Shown here piece by piece: positions 38,597 to 46,944 of a DNA stretch of 64,000 nucleotides (position 1 is its first letter; each line of letters opens with the position of its first letter). The position numbers were made by a program, and so were the translations under genes. The stretch spans positions 1 to 64,000 of the forward strand of contig QHUK01000024.1 of NCBI GenBank assembly GCA_003222085.1, in the 5' to 3' direction. Source of the DNA: Gemmatimonadota bacterium (GTDB lineage: Bacteria > Gemmatimonadota > Gemmatimonadetes > Gemmatimonadales > GWC2-71-9). Under the pieces are notes generated by a model. It ran no database searches. It was not told the origin of the DNA and saw nothing but the letters and a program-made list of their open reading frames with translations.

Positions 38597-39759
38597 GCTG
38601 GTCTCACTCCTCCCGCTTCCTCGAGGAGATCGTGATACAACTGCACGTGAGCCTCCACGCGGCGCTCCAGCGAGAAGCGGCCCATCGCTTCGTGGCGCGC
38701 TGCGGCGACCTCAGGCAGGTCACCTTCGGTCAATGCGTGCTCGATCGCTTCCACGAGCGCCGCTGCGGATCCGGGCGTCACCAGGCGAGCCGCCGCCGAA
38801 GTTCCGACCACTTCCGGCACGGCACCCACCGCCGTCGCCACGATGGGCACGTCCGCCTGCATCGCTTCGAGGAGTGTATTCGGCAAGCCCTCGCTGCGAG
38901 ACGGGAGCACCAGGAGATCGAGCATCCGGTACAAGACATCCACGTCGTAGACGTGCCCGAGGAAGCGCACGCGCGCCTCCAGCCCGAGACGAGCGCAATG
39001 AGCCTCGAGGCGCGCGCGCCCGGGGCCGTCCCCTGCCACGAGCGCGGAGAAGGCGAGGCCCTTCTGCACCAGCACGGCGCAGGCGTCGAGGAAGAGGTCC
39101 ACGCCCTTCTCCTGACTCAGGCGTCCGACCACCCCGACGATGGGCCGTGGGAGACTGCCCGCGAGGCCGGCGAGGCGGTCGCGCTCGGATGGGCTGCCTC
39201 CAGGCGGAAGAGCCAGCGCCGCGTTGTAGATGACCCGGACCCGGCCGTCGCAATGTCGGAAGGCTCGGGCTTGCGCGTGCGACATGACGACGACGCGCTC
39301 AGCCGCACCCAGCAGCCGCCGATCGACCCAGTGGTAGAATCGCGCCTTGAGCGGTTCGGTTGTGAACCCGTGGAAGAACCCTATCCAGCGCCACGGAGCA
39401 CCCAGCCGGCGCAGCAGATACGCCACCGCCGTCGCCTTGTAACCGTGGGTCTGCACGATGGACGGTCGCCAGCGGCGCAGCACGGTTCCCACGTGCGAGG
39501 CCAGGCGCCAGTCGACCGGCCCGCGGTCTTCCACGATGCAATGCCGAACGCCGGCCTCCTGCAGATAGGGGGCGAATGCCGAGGGCGGCTGGCCCCGCCG
39601 ATGAAACACAACGACCAGGCAATCGGTCCCCGCACGCTGCAGTCCACGCGCCAGCGCAGTCAGCTGGCGCACCGGACCGGAAACCGTTCCGGGGATCGCT
39701 TCGGGAGGAACCAAAGCAGCGATGCGTTTCGGGAAGGCGCCTGGCTCGTCGGAGCGCAC
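38572..39759 (-). CDS. family 4 glycosyltransferase, copy 1
   Basis: A 395-residue GT-B glycosyltransferase. The N-terminal acceptor half begins AALVPPEAIPGTVSGPVRQL. The C-terminal half carries the donor site: VGVVGRLSQEKGVDLFLDAC (about 210-229), ALVAGDGPGRARLEAHC, RVRFLGHVYDV and VLPSRSEGLPNTLLEAMQ (about 296-313), in which the E-x7-E motif lies. A cytosolic or peripheral membrane enzyme that adds a sugar to the growing lipid-linked unit; linkage unknown. Overlaps the asparagine-synthetase gene downstream by 25 bp. Confidence 0.87.
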   Translation of the reverse strand: MRSDEPGAFPKRIAALVPPEAIPGTVSGPVRQLTALARGLQRAGTDCLVVVFHRRGQPPSAFAPYLQEAGVRHCIVEDRGPVDWRLASHVGTVLRRWRPSIVQTHGYKATAVAYLLRRLGAPWRWIGFFHGFTTEPLKARFYHWVDRRLLGAAERVVVMSHAQARAFRHCDGRVRVIYNAALALPPGGSPSERDRLAGLAGSLPRPIVGVVGRLSQEKGVDLFLDACAVLVQKGLAFSALVAGDGPGRARLEAHCARLGLEARVRFLGHVYDVDVLYRMLDLLVLPSRSEGLPNTLLEAMQADVPIVATAVGAVPEVVGTSAAARLVTPGSAAALVEAIEHALTEGDLPEVAAARHEAMGRFSLERRVEAHVQLYHDLLEEAGGVRPACVGSPAR

Positions 39760-39774
39760 GGTGTGACCTCGGGG

Positions 39775-41502
39775 CTACGGCACAGAACTATGGGAGCGGG
39801 GTGGCGCCGCTCGTGACACCCGCGCCGCAGCGTCGGTCCACCCGCGTTGGCCTACTCCGTCCAGCTGCAGGGTGTGACGCCAGGGCTTGGTCAAGATTTT
39901 TCTTCTCCTCACCAGACAATCGATCACGGTCAGGTCGCCTGCCACATTGAACGTGTGTACGCCTACCACCGTCGGGTCTCGGGTGGGGACTATCTTGTCC
40001 ACCTCCACTTCTCGATAGGTATCAGGGTTCAGCTGGAGGATGCGATTGATCGAAACGGCGTACCCGTAGCGCCTGGAGCAGTCCTGAGCTGGTCTATAGA
40101 ACTGTCCGTCGTTCTCGAAAATCCGCCCTGCCGGCCGGGCCGAGCGAACATCGCTCTTGACGGGGTTGGCACGATGCGGCGTCCAGGGCCCCAACGGTGA
40201 ATCGGCGTAGAAGAGGTGGAGTTCCACCGACGTCCCGGCACCAGAGACCGGAATGCCGGCGAACAACCACCACTTGCCAAACACGAACGCTGGTGTGGGA
40301 TCTGAGGCCGCCAGGCCAGAAAGCAGCACGCGTTCCAATTTCCAGCGCGACGGAAAGGTGACGCAATGGTACAGTTCGACCCGATGATGCCCGGCCGTCT
40401 CCGGTATCATGAAGAATTCGCCATCCCACTGGAACACAAACGGGTAGGACAAGTGATAATCCTTCTCCAAGATGGGAATCGGCCCGGCGGTCTTGCCTGC
40501 GTTGTCGACAACGCTCAAGACAATCGTTCCCTTATAGTGCGAAAGGGGCGCTTCCTCGTGGAAGATGTAGTACTCGTTCCCCACCCGAACGGGAAAGGGA
40601 TCGGCCCAATACCGATCCACTGGAGGAACCAGCGTATGAAAGGGTCCCGTCGCCGGTCGATCGCCTCTGCCGTGTCGATAGGCCAGCGTCCAATGCTCAC
40701 GATACAGCGTCCTCATCCATTTGTCGGAAGCGTAGCGTCGCACGAGACGGGCCCCTGCCTGTAACATTTCCAGATTACCCGGAGCGCCGGCCGGATCACC
40801 TGATGGAGTGTCGGCAACGTCACTCGGGGGGCTCGCCGCGAGCCTCTGGACGAATGCGTCGGGATCTGCCGCCAGGCGCTGAAGGCTCCTCGCCAACCCG
40901 GCGGAAATTCTCCAGTACAGGCGACTCTTGCTGCGAGATACCGAACGCCGATCGGTGGGTGCGACAGACAAATACAGCACATGCTTCCCGCCATACCCCT
41001 TCCACTGCACACACAGGCGCGTTTCAGTGCTTGGCCTCCCTTCGATGACCTCCCAAAACCCCGGCGTGGACTGTGTTCTCGGGTCGCCGCTGTGACCGAA
41101 TGGCATGCTCCAAACACCGTACGTGGACCGGTCGGCCAAGCCCGCATCCGGCAGCAAACAGAAGGGATCCAGCACCACGTCAATGTGTGCTTCTTCAAGC
41201 GCGGGAACCAGCGCGGTGTGCCGGAGATTGACGACACGACAACCGGGGAGCGCGGATTGCAAGCGGATCGGGACAAGAGCGTCCGCATCGCTGCGAAACA
41301 GGGAACGATCTATCCGCTCGTACAACGAGAAGAGCACGTGGCGCAGTGTCCGCCCCTCGGTACGGGCCGCGAGCAACGCCAGCACGACGGTCGCGACCTT
41401 GGATTCCTCAACTGCGTGCAGGCACGTGTACAACCAGTTGGGAATCGTTCTGCCATCTGTGACGAGTAGCAGGTGGAGAGGTGCGCGGGACGTGTGCTTC
41501 AT
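39775..41502 (-). CDS. formyltransferase-like + five-bladed propeller (GINT1-like) protein
   Basis: A 575-residue protein. The first ~210 residues begin LHLLLVTDGRTIPNWLYTCL and contain LPGCRVVNLRHTALVPALEE and HIDVVLDPFCLLPD, reminiscent of formyltransferase-like N-domains. The second part (about 285-540) is a five-bladed propeller: DRYWADPFPVRVGNEYYIFH, YHLSYPFVFQWDGEFFMIPE, FGKWWLFAGIPVSGAGTSVE. This is the propeller of glucosamine inositolphosphorylceramide transferase-like and GH43-related proteins. It could transfer or process an amino sugar. Such fusions occur in bacterial glycan loci, but activity is unproven. Confidence 0.68.
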   Translation of the reverse strand: MKHTSRAPLHLLLVTDGRTIPNWLYTCLHAVEESKVATVVLALLAARTEGRTLRHVLFSLYERIDRSLFRSDADALVPIRLQSALPGCRVVNLRHTALVPALEEAHIDVVLDPFCLLPDAGLADRSTYGVWSMPFGHSGDPRTQSTPGFWEVIEGRPSTETRLCVQWKGYGGKHVLYLSVAPTDRRSVSRSKSRLYWRISAGLARSLQRLAADPDAFVQRLAASPPSDVADTPSGDPAGAPGNLEMLQAGARLVRRYASDKWMRTLYREHWTLAYRHGRGDRPATGPFHTLVPPVDRYWADPFPVRVGNEYYIFHEEAPLSHYKGTIVLSVVDNAGKTAGPIPILEKDYHLSYPFVFQWDGEFFMIPETAGHHRVELYHCVTFPSRWKLERVLLSGLAASDPTPAFVFGKWWLFAGIPVSGAGTSVELHLFYADSPLGPWTPHRANPVKSDVRSARPAGRIFENDGQFYRPAQDCSRRYGYAVSINRILQLNPDTYREVEVDKIVPTRDPTVVGVHTFNVAGDLTVIDCLVRRRKILTKPWRHTLQLDGVGQRGWTDAAARVSRAAPPRSHSSVP

Positions 41503-41508
41503 CAGCAG

Positions 41509-42534
41509 TCATCCGCTCGCCAGTGTCACCGCTCTGCGGAAGGCCTGGTTCGTGTGGTGCAATTCCTCCTGCGTGGGCGGAATATCGAGGATGAATGACC
41601 GATACCCGACGGACATATAGCGCGACAACTCGTCCCCGACCCGTTCGTAGCTTCCCACGAGGTACGGGCACATCGTCTTGTAATTCTGGAAGGGCACCAG
41701 CCAGTACGGGCTCTCGCCTGGCGCCGTGGTGTGCGCCAGCTGTGACAGCTGTCCGTGCCACACGGAATCCGAGACCTTCATGGCCAACTGATGAGTCAGC
41801 TGACCCTTGCGGTCCTCGGGAAAGCGCTGTCGCGCGACGCGCCATGCTTCATCGCCATCTTCGCGGGCGATGATCCCCACTCTCACGCCCGCACCGACTC
41901 CCTCGTCCGGGGCGACCTCCTCGCCGGGCGCCTTCGGGTACTTGACGGCCGTGGCGCCGATCGCCTTCGCCGCCACCAGCCCGGCGTCCGACGAGCCCGA
42001 CACGAAGATCCCCGGAAACAGGTCGCCCGGCAGGGAGGGCGTGAGCTTGAGATTCTTGACCTGGTAGAACGTGCCCTCGTAGGACACGGCGGAGCCGCGC
42101 AGCAGTTCCCGGATGATGAGCGTGTACTCGATGAGCCGATCGTACCGTTTGTCGTGGGGCGTCGTGTCGTTCAAGGCCACCAGGTCGTTCTTGAATCCCC
42201 CGGCGACCATGTTCAGATAAATGCGTCTCCTGTGCATGTGGCCCAGCGAGGCCACCATCTTCGCAACGGCGTACGGGTGCATATAGATGGGCTGGACCGC
42301 GACCAAGGGACATAGGGAAGTCGTGTTTTGGATGATGCTGTGCGACACCAGCCAAGGATCAAGCAGCCGGTTGTCGGAATACACGAGGATTCCTTTGCAG
42401 CCGGCTTGCTCACTCCAGCGCGCCACATCGGCCACCCGCTGGACGTAGGTCTCGGGATCGCCCTCGCTGGACTGCACGCAGGTCGAAAACACCTCGAGAC
42501 TCACGTCGGTCAGGCGGTCCACGCCGCTGCTCAT
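41509..42534 (-). CDS. LLM-class flavin-dependent oxidoreductase
   Basis: A 341-residue luciferase-like monooxygenase from ATG 42534, preceded by AGAGGAG; the longer frame upstream is not homologous. The TIM-barrel parts are VLEVFSTCVQSSEGD, GCKGILVYSDNRLLDPWLVS, LVAVQPIYMHPYAVAKMVAS, RIYLNMVAGGFKNDLVALND, FPGIFVSGSSDAGLVAAKAI. These match the alkanesulfonate-monooxygenase/nitrilotriacetate type using reduced FMN. In a glycan locus, it could oxidise a sugar amine or an acyl group. The flavin reductase partner is not adjacent. The only other flavin enzyme here is at 43575. Confidence 0.87.
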   Translation of the reverse strand: MSSGVDRLTDVSLEVFSTCVQSSEGDPETYVQRVADVARWSEQAGCKGILVYSDNRLLDPWLVSHSIIQNTTSLCPLVAVQPIYMHPYAVAKMVASLGHMHRRRIYLNMVAGGFKNDLVALNDTTPHDKRYDRLIEYTLIIRELLRGSAVSYEGTFYQVKNLKLTPSLPGDLFPGIFVSGSSDAGLVAAKAIGATAVKYPKAPGEEVAPDEGVGAGVRVGIIAREDGDEAWRVARQRFPEDRKGQLTHQLAMKVSDSVWHGQLSQLAHTTAPGESPYWLVPFQNYKTMCPYLVGSYERVGDELSRYMSVGYRSFILDIPPTQEELHHTNQAFRRAVTLASG

Positions 42535-42693
42535 GCTCGCTCCTCTCTGCCTCACCGCTGTCGGGTCCAGACCCAACTCGCCGGCCGTCATGTGCATGGG
42601 CGGTGCCACGAGACTTCTTGGTGGGGCAGCGGGCCGGGAGCCCGCATCGGAACACGCCTGATGCGTTCCCGCTACAACGCGTGGGGCTTCGTC

Positions 42694-43578
42694 TCAACGC
42701 ACCGGCCGCTCACGTACGAACATCCCTCTCTCCGCCAATGCCGCCGCGGCGTCATAGACTTCGCGCGCCCGCAGCAGCGTGAGACGCAAAGACCCCACGC
42801 GCCGCTCACGCCAAGCGTTGCGCCGCTTCAGCTCACCGACCAGCGGGCTCATGTCATGGTCGAGGCGCGGTGAAAAGAGCCGCAGGTTGGAGACCCGCAC
42901 CGTCCCCTCCGGGTCCTTCCAGCGCATCGGATACCGCTCCTGAGTCAACACCGGAACCGTGAGCCGTGGCTCGAGGTCCTCGGCTACGAAATAACAGAAG
43001 GTCATGGTGTTCGCCGGCACTCCCGCCAGCAGAATCTTGCCGTCGTAGTCGAGCAACTTTCCATACGGCGTGAGCCGTCCACACGGAGTGTCGGCCAGCT
43101 CGTGACCGGCGATGATGGCGTCAGCCCTGCTTCCCCAGACGGCCACCGAGTGCGTTGGATGGACGCTGCGAACGACTCCCGGAGCGCGCCGGAACACTTC
43201 GGTGATGAGCCCCATCCGCGACACGGTATGACGCGCGTCGAACACGGGCTCACCCGTTGCGTACTCGACGGCGCTGCCTTGGAACGGAATGGTGGGCATC
43301 ATGAGCGTCCCACCCGGTCCGACGACCTCCTGCAGTGCCCGAATGACGTCCACCGGGCCGCCGTGGAAGCCCAAGAATTTGTCGAACGCGCTGTGAACCA
43401 TCAGCACGTCGCCGGGGAGGACACCGAGTTGCAACAGGACGCGCGGCAGGTCGGCCGGCGTGAAGGCAAGAAACCTTTGGTGGTAGGCCCGCACGAGGCG
43501 CTTCAGCCCCCGCTTCACCCCGGGCGGCAGCACCCTCGAGGCGACCGTCCTCACGCGCGCTCGGATCGCCGCAGTCAC
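42694..43578 (-). CDS. AAC(3)-family N-acetyltransferase
   Basis: A 294-residue enzyme of the aminoglycoside 3-N-acetyltransferase fold. Start is GTG 43578, whose GTGA overlaps the stop of the upstream flavoprotein gene; the longer frame upstream is spurious. Conserved segments are LQLGVLPGDVLMVHSAFDKF, GPGGTLMMPTIPF, VHPTHSVAVWG and TPCGRLTPYGKLLDYDGKIL, which include the His/Glu area used for acetyl-CoA transfer. In a glycan locus, acetylation of an amino sugar is more likely than drug resistance. Confidence 0.83.
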   Translation of the reverse strand: MTAAIRARVRTVASRVLPPGVKRGLKRLVRAYHQRFLAFTPADLPRVLLQLGVLPGDVLMVHSAFDKFLGFHGGPVDVIRALQEVVGPGGTLMMPTIPFQGSAVEYATGEPVFDARHTVSRMGLITEVFRRAPGVVRSVHPTHSVAVWGSRADAIIAGHELADTPCGRLTPYGKLLDYDGKILLAGVPANTMTFCYFVAEDLEPRLTVPVLTQERYPMRWKDPEGTVRVSNLRLFSPRLDHDMSPLVGELKRRNAWRERRVGSLRLTLLRAREVYDAAAALAERGMFVRERPVR

Positions 43579-44807
43579 CTCAGACCGGCCGCCGCGTTCG
43601 CAGCGACGGCGGGCTGGGTCACGGCCCGGGAACGTCCGACCTGTCCTCGTGTGATCGCCTTGGCCACGCGCCGGGCCGCCGCTCCGCATCCCGCAACGAA
43701 CCGATACAGCGGACCGAAGGCACGCAACGACGTGAGTCCAACAAAGTAGAGACCTGGCACGCTGCTTTCGAACCAATGATTCAGGACCGGGCTCCCCCTG
43801 TCCGTCGCGATGGTCGCCCGGACCGAAGGGTGAATCATCGTCAGCCTGTTGACGTCGACCGTGTATCCGGTTGCGAGGAGGATATGATCCGCGCTGACCG
43901 TCGCCCCGTCCGAAAGGGTTGCTTTGAGCCTCCCGTGTGCTACCTCGAGCCTCGCCACCGTCCGGCGCTCGCGCAGGGTCACCTTGCCGAGGACTCTATT
44001 CCGCAACCAGTCGGTCGCCCCGGAATGGTACTTCGCGTTATAGGCGTCCTTCCACGGCTGCGGGAATCGATAGAACAAGACTGGCCGATGGTCCCACACC
44101 CAGTTGATCCAGCCAGGTGCGATGCCCGCATCCGGGGCCAGGATCCGCTCCAGGGTGCTGCGCGTGCCCGACCGATCGGCCTCCAGCCAGTGGACGGACC
44201 GCCGTGATACCACCTGCACCGCGGCACCAGCTTCGTGGAGCAGCGCGGCGAACTCGATGGCGCTCTGTCCGCCGCCGATGACGACGACATCCCGTCCCTT
44301 GAATCCGGCGAAGTCCCGGTGGTCGGAAGAATGCGAGACCAGCTTAGTCGGCAGGCCGGCGAATTGTTCCGGTCGATGGGCATAGTGATAGGGTCCGATC
44401 GCCATCACGACCGCCTGACTCTCCACCTCGCGCCCATCCTGCAGCGTTAGCAGATACCCGGTATCCTCACGCTCGATCGATGATACGTAGGTCTCATCGA
44501 CCTCAGGGACCGCCCGTTGCTGGAACCAGAGGCCGTAGTCAATAAACGTCTGAAGCGGCACGGGATAAGTGCGGTCGCGCCCGGCGTCCCGGGCGAACCG
44601 TTCGAACCCGTAGTCCCCACCTGGATCGGAGAGGTTGGTCGCCCACCAGTGCGATCGCAGCAGCATGCCTTTCGGCATGTGCTCGCGCCACATCTCCAAC
44701 GTCTTGCCGAAGACGGCGACTCGCAGGCCTCGGCCGAGGAGATGCGCCGCCGTGGAGAGCCCGTAGGGACCGGCGCCGACCACCACCACGTCGAATGTGG
44801 GCCTCAC
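43575..44807 (-). CDS. FAD/NADPH-dependent monooxygenase-like flavoprotein
   Basis: A 410-residue two-dinucleotide-domain flavoprotein. The FAD motif is VVVVGAGPYGLSTAAHL (8-24), the NAD(P) motif VVVIGGGQSAIEFAALL (about 174-190), and a late ILLATGYTVDVN (about 307-318) is the 'ATGY/D' motif of N-hydroxylases and flavin monooxygenases. The family includes lysine/ornithine N-hydroxylases and FMOs. It probably oxygenates an amine or sulfur of a small substrate or sugar. The start is 2 bp after the ATP-grasp stop, and the stop overlaps the acetyltransferase start, so three enzymes are coupled. Confidence 0.87.
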   Translation of the reverse strand: MRPTFDVVVVGAGPYGLSTAAHLLGRGLRVAVFGKTLEMWREHMPKGMLLRSHWWATNLSDPGGDYGFERFARDAGRDRTYPVPLQTFIDYGLWFQQRAVPEVDETYVSSIEREDTGYLLTLQDGREVESQAVVMAIGPYHYAHRPEQFAGLPTKLVSHSSDHRDFAGFKGRDVVVIGGGQSAIEFAALLHEAGAAVQVVSRRSVHWLEADRSGTRSTLERILAPDAGIAPGWINWVWDHRPVLFYRFPQPWKDAYNAKYHSGATDWLRNRVLGKVTLRERRTVARLEVAHGRLKATLSDGATVSADHILLATGYTVDVNRLTMIHPSVRATIATDRGSPVLNHWFESSVPGLYFVGLTSLRAFGPLYRFVAGCGAAARRVAKAITRGQVGRSRAVTQPAVAANAAAGLR

Positions 44808-44809
44808 GA

Positions 44810-46069
44810 TCAGTTCTTCCTCGCGCGAGATGTCAAACTCCTGATGCTGGCCTTGACCGCGCGAAGCCGATCCTCCCAGAGGCGGGATGCCAAGCTCCTA
44901 ATCGCGTCGCGCGCAAAGTTCGTCGTGGCCATGACTGCGGGACGGAGATCGGTCCACTGCAGGTAGTCGTAGGCGGTCGGTCTGAGAAACGACATCCCGA
45001 AGTCCCAAACCGTCCGTACCGGAGGTGCAATGCCAGGCCTGCCTCGCTGCCGCAGGGCGGCCAGCGTCGTCGTGATGTCCCCGCCCAGATGGCGCATCCA
45101 GCCGCCGATCCGATAGCCGGCGACTCGCTCGATGGGACCACCGCTCGCCCATTGATAGAGGAGGTACGGGAAATCGACGCCGGCGCGCACCGCGATCTCG
45201 ACTGAGGCGGAGAGCCGCGGGTTGATCTCCATCAAGTACGGCACGCCGGCCGCGTCACGGCGAAACTCCACTTCGCAGTAGCCCTCGAGGTTGATCTCGC
45301 GTACGAGCGATTCGGCGTAACGCCCCGTGTCAGGGGGAATGGCGATGCTCTGGCGCAGGACCGAGTTCCCGCCCAGGGGCGGACTGGTGCGCTTGGCCCA
45401 TTGGGCGAAGCGCGCGGACACTGCGCCATCGGCATACAGGAAACTCACCGCCTCGCGTCTTCCGGTGAGCAGTTGCTGGACCAGCGCGACCTCCCCGAAG
45501 CGGGTCACGGCCTTGACCGCGTCACGCAGCTCGGCGGCAGTGACCGCGAGCTGGGCACCCAGGCGCGCGCCCTCGCGTCGGTTCCACAACCAGGATTCGC
45601 TTGGCTTGATCACCGCCGGGAGTCCGATCTCCTCCAGCGCTCGAGCGACATCTCCGCCGTCGCGCACGACAACCTCGCGCGGGACAGGCACCTCGAGGCG
45701 CCGCGCCACCTCGAGCGTCCGCTCCTTGTTGATCGCGGTCGCCAGCGCCTGTTCGGGTGCGAGCGCCAAGCGGAGTCGCTGCTCGAGCCGCGTTCGATGC
45801 CGACGCAGCAGGGCGATGGTAGCGTCGTTGGAGGCGATGAGCACTCGCGCGCCGGTGCGATCCAGCCACTGCTCGAGGAGGGCGGCGTAGGCGTCGGTCC
45901 CTTCCTGGGCCGGAAACACGAACGCTCCCTGACACCAGCGTGATGCAAAGGCGGGTGCCTCAGGGTGTGTTTCCGCTGCGGCGATCGCCAGCCCCCGCCG
46001 ACCGAGCGACCGCACGGTCACGAGCGCCTGGCGCAGTGACGCGTCGAGCACGAGGGCGTCGCATTTCAT
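44810..46069 (-). CDS. ATP-grasp ligase
   Basis: A 419-residue ATP-grasp protein from ATG 46069 (homology begins MKCDALVLDASLRQALVTVR). The N-terminal pre-grasp domain is followed by ATP-binding parts: INKERTLEVARRLEVPVPRE, LPAVIKPSESWLWNRREGAR, VALVQQLLTGRREAVSFLYA, and a metal-binding VPYLMEINPRLSASVEIAVR (Glu/Asn pair). Related proteins (carbamoyl-phosphate synthase-like, D-Ala-D-Ala-like) form acyl phosphates and link a carboxylate to an amine. It could amide-link an amino acid to a uronic acid (inference). Its stop is 2 bp before the flavoprotein gene. Confidence 0.86.
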   Translation of the reverse strand: MKCDALVLDASLRQALVTVRSLGRRGLAIAAAETHPEAPAFASRWCQGAFVFPAQEGTDAYAALLEQWLDRTGARVLIASNDATIALLRRHRTRLEQRLRLALAPEQALATAINKERTLEVARRLEVPVPREVVVRDGGDVARALEEIGLPAVIKPSESWLWNRREGARLGAQLAVTAAELRDAVKAVTRFGEVALVQQLLTGRREAVSFLYADGAVSARFAQWAKRTSPPLGGNSVLRQSIAIPPDTGRYAESLVREINLEGYCEVEFRRDAAGVPYLMEINPRLSASVEIAVRAGVDFPYLLYQWASGGPIERVAGYRIGGWMRHLGGDITTTLAALRQRGRPGIAPPVRTVWDFGMSFLRPTAYDYLQWTDLRPAVMATTNFARDAIRSLASRLWEDRLRAVKASIRSLTSRARKN

Positions 46070-46197
46070 CGTAGCCGAGCGGCGGCGCAAGAACTGCGCC
46101 GGACTCCGAGCATAGTGGCCACTGTTGCGCCGTTGCATCGAACTCGTGCGGCTCGATCTCCCGATAGGGCGGGCGATGGCGCCAGCAGGCCCGCGCG

Positions 46198-46944
46198 TCA
46201 TCGGGCCAGCACCAGGAGTCTCCATTGCCCCCCGAGACGAACCGCCCAGTCCTCGTGAATCGCAAAGAGAACCCGACTCGGCAGGCTCATGATGGCTCGC
46301 GCGACGAAGCCGGCGACGCGCCGCGCCAGTATCCAGGGGTTCTGCTTGTTCTCGTTCCACACGTACCGGAGAGAGTTCGCCTGCCACGTATACACGTAGT
46401 CGACGACCTCGTAGCCGACGTCTCTCAACATCTCGAGCGCTACCTCCTTGGTGAAGTAGTGAAGATGTCCGTACGCCGCTCGGAAGTCGCAGAGCCTGCC
46501 GAGCAAGACGTTTCGCACTGAGAGATCGAGTGGAATGTGGAGGATCGTGTACTCGGCCTTGGGCCGCAGGTCGCGCAGAAAGCTGAAGTAGTCCTCGAGG
46601 TGTTCCAGGACGTCCATGAGCAAGAGGAGATCGAAGTGCGCATCCTTCTCTTGTCTGATATCCGCCAGCTTGAACTGCAGCCGTTCGCTCGACAGACGGC
46701 GCGACCGCGCAAAGGCCTGCGGCGAGATGTCGTAGCCCCAACAGCGGCACCGACCCTGCAGTCCCTCATGTACCAGCCGCAGCACCTCTCCGGCTCCACA
46801 GCCCACATCGCAGATCGTGGTGGGCGCGAGCTTGTTCCGAGCGATCATCTGAAGGACGTACTTGGCCTTCCACGGCGATTCGTCGGCATGCCACAACGGA
46901 TTCTTGACGAGGTATTCGCCACTGAGGTACTGGTCTCGAATCAT
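46198..46944 (-). CDS. class I SAM-dependent methyltransferase, glycan locus
   Basis: A 248-residue methyltransferase from ATG 46944, which overlaps the stop of the AlgD-like gene (ATGA). The SAM site is TICDVGCGAGEVLRLVHEG, then GYDISPQAFARSRRLS and LLLMDVLEHLEDYFSFL (motif with acidic residues). The C-terminal part (TIHIPLDLSVRNVLLGRL, HLHYFTKEVALEMLRDVGYE) is typical of methyltransferases of surface polysaccharides. It should O-methylate or C-methylate a sugar or the chain end. It is the last gene of a tight minus-strand run from 51374. Confidence 0.86.
   Translation of the reverse strand: MIRDQYLSGEYLVKNPLWHADESPWKAKYVLQMIARNKLAPTTICDVGCGAGEVLRLVHEGLQGRCRCWGYDISPQAFARSRRLSSERLQFKLADIRQEKDAHFDLLLLMDVLEHLEDYFSFLRDLRPKAEYTILHIPLDLSVRNVLLGRLCDFRAAYGHLHYFTKEVALEMLRDVGYEVVDYVYTWQANSLRYVWNENKQNPWILARRVAGFVARAIMSLPSRVLFAIHEDWAVRLGGQWRLLVLAR

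Noticed and set aside
42694..43578. Aminoglycoside resistance gene
   Set aside because: The fold is AAC(3)-like, but the gene is coupled to glycan tailoring genes; a resistance role has no support here.
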